Below, piece by piece: positions 24,831 to 25,009 of a DNA stretch of 25,009 nt (positions are counted from its first letter, which is position 1; each line of letters opens with the position of its first letter). A program made the position numbers and the translations under genes. Under the pieces are notes generated by a model. That model made no database searches, was not told the DNA's origin, and saw only the letters and a program-made list of their open reading frames with translations. Source of the stretch: DATCRE01 sp964235605 (lineage in GTDB: Bacteria > Bacteroidota > Bacteroidia > Cytophagales > Cyclobacteriaceae); contig CAXSCR010000064.1 in NCBI GenBank assembly GCA_964235605.1, positions 1-25,009 of the forward strand, in the 5' to 3' direction.

Positions 24831-24909
24831 TGCAACAGGGCAGTCTCACTTCTTTTATGGGGGTACCCCCATAAAAGAAGTGAGACTGAAAATCTAATTT
24901 CGTGTTGCA
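24831..24909. repeat. Perfect 48-bp palindrome within an outer inverted repeat
   Basis: Bases 24841-24888 form a perfect palindrome: 24 nt on each side with no spacer, centred on GGGGGTACCCCC. Outside it, TGCAACA (24831-24837) and TGTTGCA (24903-24909) form a second inverted repeat. The right side continues GCAATGACA, an ending I associate with dispersed palindromic repeats in several bacterial genomes (from memory). It lies about 45 bp upstream of the dead AIM24 gene. It could form a cruciform or a long RNA hairpin. Only one copy was seen here. Bases 24910-25009 hold no gene, only a minus-strand TACCTTTG box at 24943-24950. Confidence 0.9.
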
Positions 24910-25009
24910 ATGACAAAAAAATATTTTCAGCTCACTATAGAACAAAGGTATAAAATTGGGTCTATGTGCTTTAGTGTGGAAAGATATTAGAGATCTGCTA
25001 TTTTTCGGT

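Noticed and set aside
1..25009. tRNA, rRNA, CRISPR array, insertion sequence, phage or defence genes
   Set aside because: Nothing resembling tRNA arms, rRNA, repeat-spacer units, transposases or known defence domains was seen in any gap or frame.

Overview
The window is a chromosomal segment of a Bacteroidota bacterium, most likely of the order Cytophagales. The support is the mutY-ssb-gldE-gldD block (GldD and GldE occur only in this phylum), a low overall GC content, the near absence of Shine-Dalgarno sequences, frequent TTG and GTG starts, and Bacteroidota-type promoter boxes (TTG, about 19-20 nt, TAnnTTTG). No rRNA, tRNA, CRISPR array, insertion sequence or phage gene was seen. Most of the window is ordinary housekeeping and envelope gene content. 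The accessory-looking material is at the right end and in one short intergenic stretch.

Layout. (1) 1-5276, minus strand: a HupE/UreJ-like membrane protein followed by two tandem paralogous secreted M1-family zinc peptidases, separated by a strong terminator. (2) 5369-10203: a DinB-fold protein (+) converges on thiol peroxidase Tpx (-). Upstream of tpx on the minus strand lie a complete DsbD-type electron relay and lysA, so peroxide removal and thiol redox sit side by side. (3) 10350-12762: a YbfF-like alpha/beta hydrolase with a tandemly repeated start region, a 2H phosphoesterase (LigT-like), and a convergent, overlapping EamA-type exporter. (4) 12933-16469, minus: mutY, ssb, gldE, gldD, a conserved repair/replication plus gliding motility block. 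(5) 16566-19514, plus: an HU-like DNA-binding protein diverging from mutY, a membrane-anchored TPR protein, a 29-residue very basic protein resembling the mS38/AURKAIP1/bS22 ribosomal peptide, and RNase G/E, ending in an excellent intrinsic terminator. (6) 19515-19946: no intact gene, but a possible decayed gene tail followed by a 10-bp hairpin. (7) 19947-22721, plus: beta carbonic anhydrase, an unrecognised small cysteine-containing membrane or secreted protein, and a SulP transporter, probably an inorganic-carbon uptake module, with an 11-bp inverted repeat just upstream of the transporter. (8) 22954-23901, minus: lytic transglycosylase with a LysM-like tail and a very good promoter. (9) 24017-24785, minus: an AIM24-family gene broken by about five separate lesions. 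(10) 24831-24909: a perfect 48-bp palindrome nested in an outer 7-bp inverted repeat, upstream of the dead AIM24 gene.

The least explained structures are the 48-bp palindrome, the multiply broken AIM24 gene next to it, the mS38-like micro-ORF beside rng, the small protein between carbonic anhydrase and SulP, and the triple nested starts before the hydrolase. I found no convincing wholly new multigene system.
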